Shown here: positions 17,237-24,996 of the stretch, piece by piece
Position numbering within the stretch: the stretch's first letter is position 1
Layout of the letters: each line of letters starts with the position of its first letter
Assembly: GCA_963787185.1 (NCBI GenBank)
Contig: CAWBCC010000015.1
Span: 186,001-250,000 of the forward strand
Reading direction: 5' to 3'
DNA length: 64,000 bases
Origin: JAJXZP01 sp963787185
GTDB taxonomy: Bacteria; Spirochaetota; Spirochaetia; Treponematales; Rectinemataceae
Translations under genes and position numbers: made by a program
Notes under the pieces: model-generated
What the model saw: the letters and a program-made list of their open reading frames with translations, nothing else
What the model was told of the DNA's origin: nothing
Databases searched by the model: none

Positions 17237-17928
17237 CCGACTTCTATCGCTTTCCCCACACGCCCCACCTGGCCTGGCTTGGGCAGGGTACGCCTCGCGA
17301 CGATAAGGTCCTCGAAAGCGCCGAGGCCCAAGAATTCCTCGATGCCGAACTCGTCGTGGAGGAAAAGGTCGACGGGGCCAATCTCGGCTTCTCCGTAAGT
17401 CCCGAAGGCGATCTTCGCGTCCAGAGCCGCGGACAGTATCTCGAACGCCCATTCCCGGGTCAATTCGCCAAGCTCGAGCGCTGGCTGTCGGCACGCGCGG
17501 ATATCTTTTTCGACACCCTGGGCGACAAGCTCATGTTGTTTGGCGAATGGTGCGCGGCTCGGCACTCGCTCGACTACAACCATCTCGTCGATCTCTTCCT
17601 CGCCTTCGATGTCTACGACATTTCCCATGGTCGCTTCTGGAGCACGGCGCGTCGCGACGAGTTGGCTCGAGGCCTCGGTATCGCCCTGGTCCCCCACATC
17701 GCTCAGGGCCGTTTAACCTTGCAAGAACTTATTGCGCGCCTCCGGACCGAGAGGAGTTCGCTCCGCGACGGGGAGGTCGAGGGCTATTACTTCCGTCGCG
17801 AGAAGGATCTCTGGCTGGAGGATCGCGCTAAGCTCGTCAGACCCGGCTTTACCCTGGCAATCGAGGAGCATTGGTCCAAGCGGGAAATCGAATGGAATAG
17901 GCTCGAAGGCGACTATGGCTCGCCGTAG
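17233..17928 (+). CDS. RNA ligase family protein (Rnl2-like nucleotidyltransferase)
   Basis: 231 residues starting at ATG 17233 inside the PIN stop (ATGA). The N-terminus YRFPHTPHLAWLG is typical of the RNA_ligase family. Nucleotidyltransferase motifs are complete: motif I EEKVDGANLGF with adenylated Lys45, motif III FGEW near 103-106, IIIa LAFDVYD near 123-129, motif IV EGYYFR near 183-188, motif V KLVRP near 200-204. The protein stops soon after motif V, so it lacks the C-terminal domain of T4 Rnl2. It should adenylate itself with ATP and seal RNA ends or transfer AMP to them. Pairing with a PIN nuclease suggests RNA repair or an RNA-modifying defence; the ATPase would gate it. I know of no described three-gene system of this kind. 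Confidence 0.82.
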   Translation: MTDFYRFPHTPHLAWLGQGTPRDDKVLESAEAQEFLDAELVVEEKVDGANLGFSVSPEGDLRVQSRGQYLERPFPGQFAKLERWLSARADIFFDTLGDKLMLFGEWCAARHSLDYNHLVDLFLAFDVYDISHGRFWSTARRDELARGLGIALVPHIAQGRLTLQELIARLRTERSSLRDGEVEGYYFRREKDLWLEDRAKLVRPGFTLAIEEHWSKREIEWNRLEGDYGSP

Positions 17929-18062
17929 GGCCGCGGGGACCATCTCAGTCGCAGCGCTAGCGAGGACGGCGCACGACAAGGCATCGGCGTGAACTGATAT
18001 GAACCGATCCCCCAGGATGCACGAATCATCCCCGATGCGCTCCTCCTGGATAACTCCCATAG

Positions 18063-18091
18063 TTGAACCTCGCCTCGCGAAGGCGTATTCT
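18063..18091 (+). promoter_or_regulatory. Putative promoter before the broken MNT gene
   Basis: TTGAAC (18063-18068), 17 bp, TATTCT (18086-18091), 49 bp before the ATG at 18140. It lies in the 211-bp gap after the RNA ligase gene, which otherwise holds only short hairpins (CGCCT-AGGCG and ATTCTG-CAGAAT). Confidence 0.4.
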
Positions 18092-18139
18092 GAAGGCAGA
18101 ATTTTGCAGTAGGGAAAACATGGTGTTTGGAGGTACCCG

Positions 18140-18484
18140 ATGAGCCTGGACGAGCTGGGGATACCCGATAGTTTCAAGACCGATATCGACCGAAGCTGCG
18201 ATATTCTTCGAAGTTTCGGTGCTCGGGAAGTGTATTTATTCGGCTCGCTCTCTAGTAGGGTGTTGAAAAGGCTATGGAGCCTTTCCAACACTACCTTGAT
18301 ATGTGCAATTGCACAGAAAACCGAAGGTTTTCGAGCAATTGCAAAGCAAAATGTTGAAATGCTTCGAGTATTTCAACATCCTGCTAGGGGTTCGTGGAAT
18401 GATCATTCAGACCTGGATCTCGCCGTCGAGGCTTGCAGCTCGTTGTCTACCTCAAAGTTCTTGGCGACTTATGTTGAAAGGTAG
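18140..18484 (+). pseudogene. MNT-type nucleotidyltransferase gene broken by a 132-bp insertion
   Basis: The 114-codon ORF begins as a minimal nucleotidyltransferase (CDILRSFGAREVYLFGSLS), then runs through a foreign 44-codon stretch and resumes at RGSWNDHSDLDLAVE. Removing 132 bp between two CTAG copies (18252-18255 and 18384-18387) restores the G-S-x(9)-D-x-D active-site motif of the family. The insertion happens to keep the frame. The gene then stops early after KFLATYVER, without the usual VDLVDL strand, so it is also shortened at the end. Very likely non-functional. It sits just before a second MNT gene. Confidence 0.7.
18252..18387. mobile_element. 132-bp multi-hairpin MITE-like element in the MNT gene
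   Basis: Flanked by CTAG on both sides, consistent with a 4-bp target duplication. Terminal inverted repeats: 18253-18268 and 18371-18386 match at 14 of 16 positions. Inside are successive hairpins: a 14-bp stem with one mismatch (18260-18291), GTGCAATTGCAC (18303-18314), AAAACC-GAA-GGTTTT (18317-18331) nested between two GCAATTGC copies, and TGTTGAAAT paired with ATTTCAACA (18352-18378). It encodes nothing of its own. The layout resembles the element at 33434-33549, suggesting one family moved by a transposase in trans. Confidence 0.65.
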
Positions 18485-18492
18485 ACGAAGAA

Positions 18493-18804
18493 GTGGATGA
18501 ACGATTGAGAACGTTAATCGCCGCGGCGAAACGTGATTACGACTCGGAAGGTTTCATGCTTCTCGGCGTTTTCGGCTCCCAGGCGCGCGGTGATTCCTGT
18601 GCGGACAGCGACCTCGACCTCCTCTACCGGCTCGAGGACCGGTTTCTCGACCGCTATCCCGGATGGGCCGCATATAAACGCATCGATGCGATCAAAGACG
18701 ATCTCGCGCAGCGTCTTGGAATGTCCATCGATGTCGCCGATCTGGAGGCCCTCGACGCTATCGGTCGAAAGTCCATATTGCCGGAGATCGTCTATGTCCC
18801 GTAA
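18493..18804 (+). CDS. MNT-domain nucleotidyltransferase (MntA-like antitoxin)
   Basis: 103 residues. Active site GVFGSQARG then SDLDLLYRL gives the G-S...D-x-D motif, near residues 27-46. In MntA-HepT modules the MNT protein AMPylates and silences the HEPN ribonuclease. The C-terminal IDVADLEALDAIGRKSIL is typical of this subfamily. The start of the HEPN gene lies inside its last codons (ATG 18794), the normal coupled order. Because the HEPN partner is frameshifted, this antitoxin is probably an orphan. Confidence 0.75.
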   Translation: MDERLRTLIAAAKRDYDSEGFMLLGVFGSQARGDSCADSDLDLLYRLEDRFLDRYPGWAAYKRIDAIKDDLAQRLGMSIDVADLEALDAIGRKSILPEIVYVP

Positions 18805-19012
18805 ATCCGATATTGCCAAGTTGGAGCGAATCGCAGGCCTCATCGATGATACGTATGAATCATCGGGAGGCACGGCACAGCGGAGTCGACTCTCGAGGAC
18901 AAAGAGGGTCAGTACGCCATACTGATGTGCATCAGTCAGATCGGCGAACTCTTGGCCAAACTGGAGGCCGAATACCGAAGAGAGGCTAGGAATCCCCGTG
19001 TCGCGGCCGTCA
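18794..19012 (+). pseudogene. Frameshifted HEPN (HepT-like) toxin gene
   Basis: ATG 18794 begins SRKSDIAKLERIAGLIDDTY, a HepT-like start. Around 18860-18890 the homology jumps to another frame, which reads TLEDKEGQYAILMCISQIG and ELLAKLEAEYR, then fades into unrelated sequence near 19012. The Rx4-6H catalytic segment normally found toward the C-terminus is missing. A dead toxin beside an intact MNT partner. Confidence 0.7.
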
Positions 19013-19051
19013 TGTTTAGATGCCGACGATCACCCCCTCCAAGGAGGCTCC

Positions 19052-19462
19052 GTGCCCATCACCGTGCTGAGACTGGGCTCTCCCAGGATGCCCGACGAGG
19101 GGCTGCGCCTGGGCACGGTCCGCAGGCCCCCGCGAGGGGTGGCCAAGACTGAGTTCGCCAGACGGGACTTCTACGACGTCTGGCTGCCCATGCTGTCTCC
19201 CAGTCAGGAACTCGTGTCCGTGGCCCAGGCCGCGAAGGACGAGCGCTCGTGGCGCGACTTCGAGCGCAGGTTCCGGAAGGAGATGAGCGCGCCCGACGCG
19301 GCCAGGCTCCTCGACCTCCTGGCAGCCCTCTCTCACCAGACCGATTTCTCGCTCGGCTGCTACTGCGAGGACGAGGGACACTGTCACCGCTCGATCCTCA
19401 GGAAGCTCCTCGCCGAGAGGGGGGCGGCCTTTTCCGGCGATGTGCTTCGCGGAGAAGGGTGA
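19052..19462 (+). CDS. DUF488 family protein
   Basis: 136 residues from GTG 19052, chosen because AAGGAGG (19041-19047) precedes it at ideal spacing. The family pattern is visible: VLRLGSPR near the start, FARRDFYDVWLPMLSPS in the first half, and GCYCEDEGHCHRSILRKLL near the end, where C-x-C...H-C-H-R is typical of DUF488. Function is unknown; a nucleic-acid-related or small enzymatic role has been proposed for the family. It stands alone among toxin-antitoxin fragments. Confidence 0.75.
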   Translation: MPITVLRLGSPRMPDEGLRLGTVRRPPRGVAKTEFARRDFYDVWLPMLSPSQELVSVAQAAKDERSWRDFERRFRKEMSAPDAARLLDLLAALSHQTDFSLGCYCEDEGHCHRSILRKLLAERGAAFSGDVLRGEG

Positions 19463-19470
19463 GGCCCGGA

Positions 19471-19583
19471 ATGAGCCGAGACAGTGGTGCCGAAGGCGAG
19501 TATCTCGACCCCCGCTCCCTCCTCGCCTCGCTGTCGCGGACGGAATTGGAGCGGATCATCCGGGAGCGCCTGGGCGGGGCATG
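19471..19583 (+). pseudogene. 5' fragment of a gene like the one at 26285-27691
   Basis: ATG 19471 gives MSRDSGAEGEYLDPRSLLAS then LSRTELERIIRERL. The same segment, at roughly 80 percent DNA identity, starts the gene at 26285 (LDPRS..., LSRSELERIIRERL). Similarity ends abruptly near 19583, and the frame continues into the tail of the opposite-strand brnA gene. A truncated duplicate. Confidence 0.6.
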
Positions 19584-19624
19584 CTTCGCGACGGAGAGGT
19601 CGAGGACTGCTGCGGAGGGCGTTG

Positions 19625-19918
19625 TTAGGAAGCAGGGGCCTGAGCTTCCGCGACAGCTTCGGCAATGACTTTAGCATCTATACCATGGCGCCGAAGGCTT
19701 TCAACTATTCGATTTATCTGGGCGTTTTCCAACTTGGCTAAATCCTTCCTCAGCCCTTGCCCCACATAAGCCTTAAGAAGCGGCTGATATCCGGAGAAGC
19801 CAAGCACTGGAGCCAGGGACTTCAGGTCCTCGATTACGTCCTGCGGCATCCGGATGCTTATTGTCTCCATGGGTCTATCTCTCCGGAGCCGATTCTTCAT
19901 GTCTTCACTCATCTTCAT
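19625..19918 (-). CDS. brnA: BrnA-like antitoxin (ribbon-helix-helix type)
   Basis: 97 residues from ATG at 19918, preceded by GGAGGG on the minus strand. The centre METISIRMPQDVIEDLKSLA then GFSGYQPLLKAYVGQGL is the RHH DNA-binding pattern of BrnA/CopG-like antitoxins, which repress their operon and neutralise BrnT. A longer frame opens upstream to 20083, but those codons overlap the brnT remnant, so I use the internal start. The partner toxin gene is cut short, so this is an orphan antitoxin. Confidence 0.65.
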   Translation of the reverse strand: MKMSEDMKNRLRRDRPMETISIRMPQDVIEDLKSLAPVLGFSGYQPLLKAYVGQGLRKDLAKLENAQINRIVESLRRHGIDAKVIAEAVAEAQAPAS

Positions 19919-20061
19919 AGTCCCTCCTCTCTGAGGGCGTGGCCGGGCGGGCCGAAACAATACGAATGGTGTCCGCGTCACGGACAACATGAACGACAAA
20001 CAGCATTGACCAATCTTCTGTAAGACCGATAGCCGCTTCTCTTGCTTCGCCGTTATGCAAG
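19905..20061 (-). pseudogene. 3' remnant of a BrnT ribonuclease toxin gene
   Basis: The minus strand reads LHNGEAREAAIGLTEDWSML, then FVVHVVRDADTIRIVSARPA, then TPSERRDYEDE and TGA at 19905. This is the C-terminal half of BrnT (IGL...lvV.h.e.....RIISAR.A...ERr.Ye). The N-terminal half with the catalytic start is missing; sequence before about 20061 is unrelated. The stop overlaps the brnA start, the normal brnTA arrangement. Confidence 0.65.
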
Positions 20062-20149
20062 CGTATATGCTTTGTATATGCAAGTCAAGCAGGCGATGGA
20101 GTCGGGCCTACCGGCGTGGAGCATGCGGTTGAGCCCATTTCGCACGGGC

Positions 20150-20734
20150 GTGGATATTTCGGCCCTCGTCGGCGAGCGATCGCTCTTTCTCTTCGGGCCG
20201 AGACAGACAGGCAAGTCGTCCTTCATCCGGGAGGAGTTGACCGCGACGCCCGCCCGCTGGCTGCGGGCCAAGATCATGGCCGTGAGTCGGCCGGCCCTCT
20301 ATGCCTGGCTGGACGGCGAGAGCGAACCCGCGCGGGAGAATGCCGACCGCCTGAGCGCTCTTGCCGCGATAGCCCGCGATTTCGACGCAACACCAACGGG
20401 GCCGCTCTTTCACGGCTTTGTCGACCGCCCTGTGCCCGGATACTCGCGGAGTCTCCTCGATATCCTTCAAGATTCTCCGATCGACCCCGTCCAGCTCCGT
20501 CCGATCGTAGATCGAATCAACCGCATGACCAGGGACAGGGAAAGGCGGATCGAGGATATCAGGGACGCGTCGGTTCTTCCTCCGCCGAGCAGCACGACCC
20601 AGGATAGAAACCTCGAGAATAATCTGAGCGCCATCGGACCCGAAGGGTAATTCACGATAATAGAAATCGAAGTACGGCCTTGGCGGGAGTTCCCCGAGTT
20701 GCCGTGGTCGGATAAGATACTGGCGAGAGGATAG
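20150..20734 (+). pseudogene. Mosaic of DUF4143-type ATPase and HTH-protein fragments
   Basis: Three pieces lie end to end. 20150-20258 is the N-terminus of an ATPase (DISALVGERSLFLFGPRQTG, Walker A) nearly identical to 33658-33750. 20259-20650 is part of an HTH protein (AVSRPALYAWLDGESEP, then LLDILQDSPIDP). 20661-20734 is the C-terminal tail of the ATPase (VRPWREFPELPWSDKILARG). The open frame 20042-20650 is therefore a chance fusion, not a gene. The segment 20383-20730 is duplicated at 28474-28820 at roughly 80-85 percent identity. Confidence 0.65.
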
Positions 20735-20775
20735 AAAGCTGCTTTCCCGGGGCTTCACCTTCGTGGAGGTTCATA

Positions 20776-22515
20776 ATGTCTGATGGCGATTGGACCTTTT
20801 CGGGCGCTAGGTGGTGGAAATTCGATTTCCATTGCCACAGCCCCGCCTCCTCCGACTATGGCCATCATGACGGGTCGTTGAAATCCTTGCTTCCCCGGGA
20901 CTGGCTCTTGGCCTGCATGGAAAAGCAGATCGATTGTATCGCGATCACCGACCACAATTCCGGCGAGTGGATCGACACGCTGAAGACCGAATACGCGGTC
21001 ATGGAGACGGAAAAGCAGGCCAGATTCAGGGAACTCTACCTATTTCCCGGTGTCGAGATTTCGGTACAGGGAGGTATCCATCTCCTGGCCCTCTTCGATC
21101 CAGCCAAGAGTCGGGACGATATATTCGCGCTGCTTTCGGATTCAAAGATCAGGATTCCCAAAGAACGACAGGGAACTCCCGATGCCGTAAGTACGGGGAG
21201 CTTTTTGGATGTGGTGGCTCTCATCGACAAGTCCGGCGGCCTGGCCCTACCCGCGCACGTGGGCGACTCTAGTGGTCTTTTCGCCGTACTCAATGATGGC
21301 CCGACGCTAAAGCTGCTACTGGAATCGCCGCATCTGTTTGCGGCCGAAGTTCTCGATAAGAACTATGCTTTCCCAGGGCTCTACACAGATTGCAAAGCCT
21401 CCTGGTCGAAGGTCGTCGGCAGTGACGCTCACAGACCGGATGAAATCGGCAGGAGGTTCACCTGGATAAAGATGGGAGATCCTAGCATCGAAGGCCTGAA
21501 GCTGGCGCTGCTCGATAACGACCTGTCCGTCATACGATTTGACTCGATGCCCGATGGACAAGATCCCAATGACCACGCGGATTTTGTCATACGTTCGATC
21601 GAAATAGAAAAGAGCCGCTATTGCGGGAATGGGCAGCCCATACACCTGTCATTCAATCCCTGGCTGAATTGCCTGATCGGCGGGCGTGGCAGCGGCAAAT
21701 CTACCATTGTCGAATTTTTACGCCTCACCCTCCGTCGCGACCGGGAAATCAAGAAGCTTTTCGGCGATTCGGACTTCGGGGAACACGAGCGCTCGGAGCT
21801 TGTGAGAACCTTGGATGATTTTTTCAAGGAACCGGCAGGGCGCGCGGACAAGGGCGTTCTCAAGCCGGATACGAAGATCACCGTCGATTGCCGACTGAAC
21901 GGAGAAGAGTTCCGGCTCAGCTGGCAAGAGAGGCCGGACGGATCCATCCCGCCGATCCAAAAATGGAACGGCAGGGAGTATGAGAAAAGCTCCGGCGAGG
22001 ATATAGCCACCCGCTTCCCCGTCCGGATATACAGCCAGAAGCAGATGTATCAGATGGCCCAGAATCCGAAAGCTCTGCTCAAGATAATCGATGAGTCGCC
22101 CCAGGTCGATTATCGGGCGTGGGAAAACCGAGGTGACCAGATCGCCGCTCAGTTTCGCTCGCTCAAGGCGCAGGAGCGCGAGCTGCGCGTGGAAGTCGGA
22201 GAGGAAGAAAATCTGAAGGGCGAGCTGGAAGATATTCAGTCTAAACTCGCGCTCTTTGAGAAGGGAGAAAACGCGACCCTTCTCAAGGCGTACCAGATTC
22301 GCCGCTCTCAAATGAAAGAAGTCGAAGCATATCAGACCTCGCTCGCGGAAAATCTTCAGTCGCTTTCAGACATCGTATTGGAAACCATCACTCCCGATTT
22401 CGCCCTGTTTAGCGATTCGGAAGAAGATATTGAAATAAAGGCTCTATTGGGGAATCTGTGGGTGAATTTTGATAAAAACGAGGGAAATTCCAAGGCGGAG
22501 ATCGGCATTGCTTGA
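20776..22515 (+). pseudogene. N-terminal half of a TrlF-type PHP-ATPase, interrupted by an ISL3 insertion
   Basis: 579 codons. PHP domain: WKFDFHCHSPASSDYG (metal-binding H-x-H), AITDHNSGEW, FPGVEISVQGGIHLLAL and SDAHRPDEIG. ATPase part: Walker A GGRGSGKST near 304-312, then the start of a coiled coil. The frame ends in IS sequence a few codons after SKAEI. The rest of the protein continues in the same sense at 23869. TrlF-like proteins couple a phosphoesterase-like PHP domain to an SMC-like ATPase and are common in defence islands. With the coiled coil split and the Walker B on the other fragment, it should be inactive unless the IS leaves. Confidence 0.8.
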
Positions 22516-23868
22516 AGGCAAATAGATTGCACCCTGCTCTCAAACCTGCGACGATGTAGTTGCAACACCAACAACGTCGAAGGGGAAAGCAGGATGCAGC
22601 TCAAGTGTATACTCAACCGGGTACAGAAATTCCAGTCCTTTGTTTATAAAAGCACTCGAATGACAGAAGAAGGCGGGGCCCTCGTGCTCTTGGTGGACAT
22701 TGTCGCCAGAGCTAATAGTTGGCTGAAATGTTCGAAGTGTGGAAAGCTATGCAGAGGGTACGATACGCTTACCCCCCGGCGGTTCGAGTTTGTGCCGCTC
22801 TGGGGTATCAAAGTCTTTTTCGTTTACGTGATGCGGCGTTGTGACTGCCCCGACTGCGGAGTTGTCGTGGAAGCGGTCCCGTGGGCAGAAGGGAAGCAGC
22901 AGCTCACCAAGACCTACGCCTGGTTCCTCTCTGACTGGGCAAAGAGAATGAGTTGGAAAGAAGTGGCGCGGGCTTTCAAGACGACGTGGGATCATGTGTT
23001 CCAAGCCGTGGAGATGGCTGTACGGTGGGGGCTTGAGCATCGCGATATCCAAACGATTACCGCGATCGGCGTTGACGAAGTTCAATGGCAGCACGGGCAG
23101 AAGTACTTGACCGTCGTGTACCAGATCAACAAGGAATGCAAAAGGCTGCTATGGGTCGGACGGGACCGGACGGAAGAAACCTTGAAGGAGTTCTTCACTT
23201 CCTTCGGCACAAAGAGGGGTGGCGCGCTCAAATTCATCTGCAGCGACAGGTGGCAGCCCTATCTCAATGTCATCGCGGAAAAGGCCGCGGGAGCATTGCA
23301 CGTGCTTGACCGTTATCATATCGTCGCGAAAATGAACACGGCCCTCGACGAAGTGCGCGCCGCCGAAACCAAGGATCTCAAGGCCAAAGGGTACGAACCG
23401 GTGCTCACGAAAACACGCTGGTGTCTCCTGAAGCGACCGGAAAACCTGACGGAAAAGCAGGGGACCACATTAGCTGAACTACTGCGCTACAACCTGAAGT
23501 CCGTACGCGCTTATCTACTCAAGGAGGAATTCGGCTTCTTCTGGGAGTACATCTATCCGGCCAGCGCGGGAAAGTACTTGCTCGATTGGTGCAAGAAAGC
23601 CATGCGTTCCCGTATCGACCCGATGAAGAAAATAGCCCAGATGCTGCGCGCTCATCAGCGTCAGATATTGAACTGGTTCAAGGCTCGAGACGTCATCTCA
23701 TTGGGTGCGGTTGAGGGTCTCAACAACAAGGAAAAACTGATTACCAGAAAAGCCTATGGTTTTCGGACCTTCAAAGCCATAGAAGTGGCCTTGTATCATA
23801 CGCTCGGTGCTCTTCCGGAGCTAAAAACCACCCACAGATTCTGCTGAGGAGCCGAAATAAAGAACCTC
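22516..23868 (+). mobile_element. ISL3-family insertion sequence inside the trlF-like gene
   Basis: The interval between the two halves of the PHP-ATPase gene. The right end CAGATTCTGCTGAGGAGCC near 23833-23852, overlapping the transposase stop, is of ISL3 type. I could not find a clean matching left inverted repeat or an 8-bp target duplication, so the exact ends are approximate and the insertion may have been accompanied by a small deletion. The single gene inside is the transposase at 22594-23847. Confidence 0.7.
22594..23847 (+). CDS. ISL3-family transposase
   Basis: 417 residues, full length for the family. N-terminal zinc-binding cysteines CSKCGKLC and CDCPDCG, then the DDE core: GVDEVQWQHGQKYLTVVY, SDRWQPYLNVI and, toward the end, GAVEGLNNKEKLITRKAYGF, with catalytic Asp, Asp and Glu in place. 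It ends THRFC, common in ISL3 enzymes. AAGGGGAAAGCAGG precedes the ATG. No frameshift, so probably active. Confidence 0.93.
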   Translation: MQLKCILNRVQKFQSFVYKSTRMTEEGGALVLLVDIVARANSWLKCSKCGKLCRGYDTLTPRRFEFVPLWGIKVFFVYVMRRCDCPDCGVVVEAVPWAEGKQQLTKTYAWFLSDWAKRMSWKEVARAFKTTWDHVFQAVEMAVRWGLEHRDIQTITAIGVDEVQWQHGQKYLTVVYQINKECKRLLWVGRDRTEETLKEFFTSFGTKRGGALKFICSDRWQPYLNVIAEKAAGALHVLDRYHIVAKMNTALDEVRAAETKDLKAKGYEPVLTKTRWCLLKRPENLTEKQGTTLAELLRYNLKSVRAYLLKEEFGFFWEYIYPASAGKYLLDWCKKAMRSRIDPMKKIAQMLRAHQRQILNWFKARDVISLGAVEGLNNKEKLITRKAYGFRTFKAIEVALYHTLGALPELKTTHRFC

Positions 23869-24996
23869 ATGAAGCGGTATACCAAAGAGACGCTCGCTCT
23901 CAACGAGCGGCTGTCCGCGATCCGAGAAGAATGCGGCAGAATGCCTACCCGGTTCATGAAAGATATCGAAAAAACAGCGTGGCAGACAGCTGTCCAAAAA
24001 AACCTTCAGTCCTACCAGGGGTTGATAGACGAGCTACGGAAAAACGGAGTCGAGAACCCCGATGCCTACGGTCTATATGTCCAAAAAAAGCAGAACGTGG
24101 AGACCCGCCTGTCTGACATCAAGGAGCGGAAAAAGCGGATCGAAGAGCTTGAGCGACAGGCGGAAGAAGAACTAGCCAAGCTCGACGCGCACAGAAAGAC
24201 ACTTTCAGAAAAGCGGCGCTCTTTTGTCTCCGATGTTCTTCGAGACAACAAGATCGTGCGCATGACCTTACGAGAACGGGGCTATGCCGACGGGCTCGAA
24301 CAGGGCTTCCGCACTATTATCGGAAAGGAAGACGAAACCTTCGCTTCGGATATCCTCGTCACGGAAAAGGGAAGAGAATCCGGAATTCTTCTTCCGCTTT
24401 ACCAGGAATATACCGACGAGGCTTTGCATCAGGTTAAAGAGGTCGTTCGCGACTTGCGGGAAGGAGGGACGGGCGAGAGCTACACTGTCAAATTTATCCG
24501 TCACTTGCACGATAAGGTCACGCCTGCCATGACGGACGAACTGGATCTATGGATTCCCGAAGATTCGGTCGAGGTCGAGTATTGCCGCGACCAGGCGCGA
24601 AACATATGGGATCCGATAAGCCAAGGTTCCGCAGGGCAGAAAACCGCGGCGGTGCTCGCGTTCATATTGTCCCACGGATCGAATCCGATCATCCTCGACC
24701 AACCCGAGGACGATCTGGACAATCACCTCATCAACGACCTTGTCGTCGAGCAAATACGCGAAAAAAAACCGAAACGACAGATCATCGTGGTTACCCATAA
24801 CCCGAATATCGTCGTCACCGGGGATGCGGAGCTGGTGCATGTCATGGACTTTTCAGACGGGCAGATCGGAGCCAAAAGATCGGGATGCCTGCAGGAAAAG
24901 GAAATACGCAGGGAAATCTGCCAGGTGATGGAGGGAGGGGCAAAAGCCTTCGAGCAGAGGTACCGGCGGATATATATCGAGGGTGAGCATGTTTGA
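23869..24996 (+). pseudogene. C-terminal half of the interrupted TrlF-type PHP-ATPase
   Basis: 375 codons continuing the coiled coil (RYTKETLALNERLSAIREEC) and ending in the second ATPase lobe: QGSAGQKTAAVLAFILSHG (signature), NPIILDQPEDDLDNHLI (Walker B) and VVTHNPNIVVTGDAE. The frame is open back through the IS junction (EIKNLM), consistent with one ancestral gene with 20776-22515. It might be translated from ATG 23869, but without the PHP domain and Walker A it should lack activity. The stop overlaps the start of the next gene. Confidence 0.8.

Noticed and set aside
22516..23868. A clean 8-bp target duplication and matched inverted repeats for the ISL3 element.
   Set aside because: Flanks compared by eye do not match and the left end has no convincing copy of the right-end sequence, so no exact boundaries are claimed.
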